Positions 5,184-6,319 of a stretch of DNA of 6,319 bases are shown in pieces. Position numbers and translations under genes: made by a program. How positions within the stretch are numbered: the stretch's first letter is position 1; each line of letters begins with the position of its first letter. This DNA comes from Cyanobacteria bacterium T3Sed10_344R1 (GTDB lineage Bacteria; Cyanobacteriota; Cyanobacteriia; Phormidesmidales; Phormidesmidaceae). The stretch lies in the NCBI GenBank assembly GCA_003566335.1, contig PXDR01000545.1:1-6319 (forward strand), written 5' to 3'. The notes beneath the pieces were generated by a model that did not search any database, was not told where the DNA came from, and saw nothing but the letters and a program-made list of their open reading frames with translations.

Positions 5184-5789
5184 TTAGTCTGGCTCGTGCT
5201 TGTGGCGGCGGGGTTGGGTGCGATCGATCGTCTCTGCCTGCCCAACGTACCACTTGCGCCATAGGGTTGAGGTGCGAATCGCCAACCACAGCAGCAGCAT
5301 GGCAATGAGTCCCCCTTGTTCTGGCGAATCAAAGGCCAGCAACACCAGCACCACACAGATCAAATCTTGGCTGAACAGCACCCACAGGGGAGGGCCCTGA
5401 CGGCGGCGATAGGCCGTTCCCACCTGCACCAACTGTATGACCAGGGCGAACAGACCGCCAATCACGCTGACAAACCAAAGTACCCAGCCTTCTAGGCCAA
5501 CATATCGGGCGACGGCGACCCCAGCAATTAGCCCGACCACTGGACTAAACAGCAGCTCCATCCCCTGAACCAGGCGATAGTTCGCCCGGTTTTTGGTCAT
5601 GATTAGCTCAAAGGCTGACCAACCGGTCAATAGTCCTAAAACAATGGCCGGGGGAATGACGTTGAGTAAGGGCACCCGGCTCCATAATTCCGGCCCTGAC
5701 AGCAGGCCAATTAGCAATAGCGGCAGCGCTAACCGTAACCCTGTCGCGGCTGAAATGGATAAAACGGCTAAGACTTCGGTGAACAGCAT
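5184..5789 (-). CDS. DUF4126 family integral membrane protein
   Basis: A 201-residue membrane protein that resembles the DUF4126 family of unknown function. It opens with a hydrophobic segment carrying the small-residue motif SAATGLRLALPLLL (13-26), typical of the family start. Further hydrophobic stretches lie at about 41-62, 80-98, 101-124, 136-154 and 158-172, giving five or six membrane passes. The C-terminal tail (173-201) is polar and basic (RRHKHEPD) and probably cytoplasmic. The start is taken as the ATG at 5789; the frame is open four codons further to a TTG at 5801, but the ATG fits better. No good Shine-Dalgarno is visible. It is the first gene of a pair with the Fe-S nuclease, 12 nt downstream, and divergent from the rhomboid gene. 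No transport or catalytic residues are recognised. Confidence 0.8.
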   Translation of the reverse strand: MLFTEVLAVLSISAATGLRLALPLLLIGLLSGPELWSRVPLLNVIPPAIVLGLLTGWSAFELIMTKNRANYRLVQGMELLFSPVVGLIAGVAVARYVGLEGWVLWFVSVIGGLFALVIQLVQVGTAYRRRQGPPLWVLFSQDLICVVLVLLAFDSPEQGGLIAMLLLWLAIRTSTLWRKWYVGQAETIDRTQPRRHKHEPD

Positions 5790-5878
5790 AAGTCGGGTCA
5801 AACTAAATCGCCGTCTTTTCGCCAGGCTCGGCTGTGTCTGAAGGGCTAAACCTCACCCTGGGCCTGACGTTTTTGGGC

Positions 5879-5884
5879 GCTATA
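5879..5884 (-). promoter_or_regulatory. Possible extended -10 (TG-TATAGC) for the DUF4126 operon
   Basis: TATAGC on the minus strand is preceded directly by TG and lies about 90 nt upstream of the DUF4126 start. The -35 position (TTCAGC, 17 nt away) is a poor match. Weak candidate. Confidence 0.25.
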
Positions 5885-5914
5885 CATTGCCTAAATTCAC
5901 GCTGAATGCCTATC

Positions 5915-5925
5915 AGTGTGACACT
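5915..5925. promoter_or_regulatory. Perfect 11-bp palindrome between divergent genes
   Basis: AGTGT-G-ACACT is a perfect 5-1-5 palindrome in the 261-bp gap between the DUF4126 and rhomboid genes. It lies about 30 nt upstream of the candidate DUF4126 -10 box. It could be an operator for a dimeric regulator. It is not a full CRP or NtcA site. Confidence 0.3.
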
Positions 5926-6006
5926 TTTATATCCAGTTGTGGGGATTGTCGCTGGGATTCAAAATGGCCTGTCCCGGCCCGACTTTCCCCGATGCTGAGA
6001 AAAAAC

Positions 6007-6015
6007 TGCTGTAAT
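6007..6015 (+). promoter_or_regulatory. Possible extended -10 (TGC-TGTAAT) for the rhomboid gene
   Basis: TGTAAT with an upstream TG at the extended -10 position would start transcription near 6022, leaving a leader of about 29 nt before the ATG at 6051. No -35 match is visible. Confidence 0.3.
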
Positions 6016-6050
6016 GGGAATAAGGTTCCATCCGTCCTTCTTCCTCTGTT

Positions 6051-6319
6051 ATGAGCCCAGCTAAAGATAAAGATGGTGCGATCGCCCAAGAGCTTAAACG
6101 CCATGCCTTGACCCTTGGCGGTTTTGTGGCGCTGCTGTGGTTCATTTTCTTCATTGATGCCCTCTTGTTTCAAGGACAGTTGCGGCTCTGGGGTGTACGA
6201 CCCCGCAGTTTAAATGGCTTGCGCGGTCTGGTGTTTTCGCCCTTGCTCCACGGCAGTTTTCAGCATTTAGTTGCCAACACGTTCCCCCTAGTTACCCTCG
6301 GCTGGCTGGTGATGCTGCG
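6051..6319 (+). CDS. Rhomboid-family intramembrane serine protease, N-terminal part (3' end outside window)
   Basis: The frame is open from the ATG at 6051 to the window edge, giving 89 residues. A short charged cytoplasmic N-terminus (1-19) precedes the first membrane helix (about 20-40: LTLGGFVALLWFIFFIDALLF). Next comes GVRPRSLNGLRGLVFSPLLHGSFQHLVANTFP (48-79). The pattern His67-x4-His72-x3-Asn76 matches the HxxxxHxxxN of rhomboids, where it supplies the oxyanion hole (GlpG His150 and Asn154). The next hydrophobic stretch begins before the cut. The catalytic GxSG serine and the last histidine lie beyond the window, so activity cannot be judged. Rhomboids cut membrane-anchored proteins within the bilayer. 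No Shine-Dalgarno is seen; the leader is pyrimidine-rich (CTTCTTCCTCTGTT). It is divergent from the DUF4126 gene. Confidence 0.85.
   Translation, partial: MSPAKDKDGAIAQELKRHALTLGGFVALLWFIFFIDALLFQGQLRLWGVRPRSLNGLRGLVFSPLLHGSFQHLVANTFPLVTLGWLVML
6078..6085. repeat. HIP1 octamer
   Basis: A perfect GCGATCGC in the first codons of the rhomboid gene (Gly-Ala-Ile-Ala). Confidence 0.85.

Noticed and set aside
5081..5356. A minus-strand 91-codon ORF rich in Cys and Trp
   Set aside because: It overlaps the DUF4126 and nuclease genes in another frame, and its composition is that of a shadow frame.
5913..6173. Two overlapping minus-strand ORFs of 75-86 codons upstream of the DUF4126 gene
   Set aside because: They overlap the rhomboid start, show no recognisable domains and have polar low-similarity composition.

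Overview
The window looks like an ordinary stretch of cyanobacterial chromosome. Three things point that way. The RNA polymerase omega subunit has the cyanobacterial form and is followed by a DUF1818 protein, a family I know from cyanobacteria. A pentapeptide-repeat protein carries a signal peptide and the C-terminal tail of thylakoid-lumen proteins. There are also four perfect copies of the HIP1 octamer GCGATCGC. GC content appears moderate to fairly high by eye. Genus cannot be fixed; a filamentous Leptolyngbya-like or large Synechococcus-like lineage is only a guess. I see no transposase, integrase, tRNA, rRNA or CRISPR array.

Layout, left to right. (1) On the plus strand, the 3' end of an Hsp70-family gene is followed 26 nt later by a small PD-(D/E)XK nuclease-fold protein with a good Shine-Dalgarno. 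(2) On the minus strand, rpoZ and a DUF1818 gene form a tight pair. (3) On the plus strand is an SGNH/GDSL hydrolase, divergent from rpoZ. (4) On the minus strand lie a YggT-family membrane protein and a lumenal pentapeptide-repeat protein. (5) A 310-bp gene-free region holds a strong Rho-independent terminator reading on the minus strand. (6) On the minus strand, a DUF4126 membrane protein sits 12 nt before a RecB/Cas4-like PD-(D/E)XK nuclease with four cysteines suited to an Fe-S cluster. (7) On the plus strand, the 5' end of a rhomboid-family intramembrane protease is cut by the window edge.

The genes do not form one pathway. They are housekeeping and envelope functions in small transcription units: transcription (rpoZ), chaperone, two different PD-(D/E)XK-fold proteins, an esterase-like hydrolase, thylakoid or envelope membrane proteins and a membrane protease. 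The least explained parts are the long minus-strand 3' region ending in the UUCG-loop terminator (a possible small RNA or long 3' UTR) and the coupling of the DUF4126 protein to the Fe-S nuclease. I did not find convincing evidence of a new multi-gene system.
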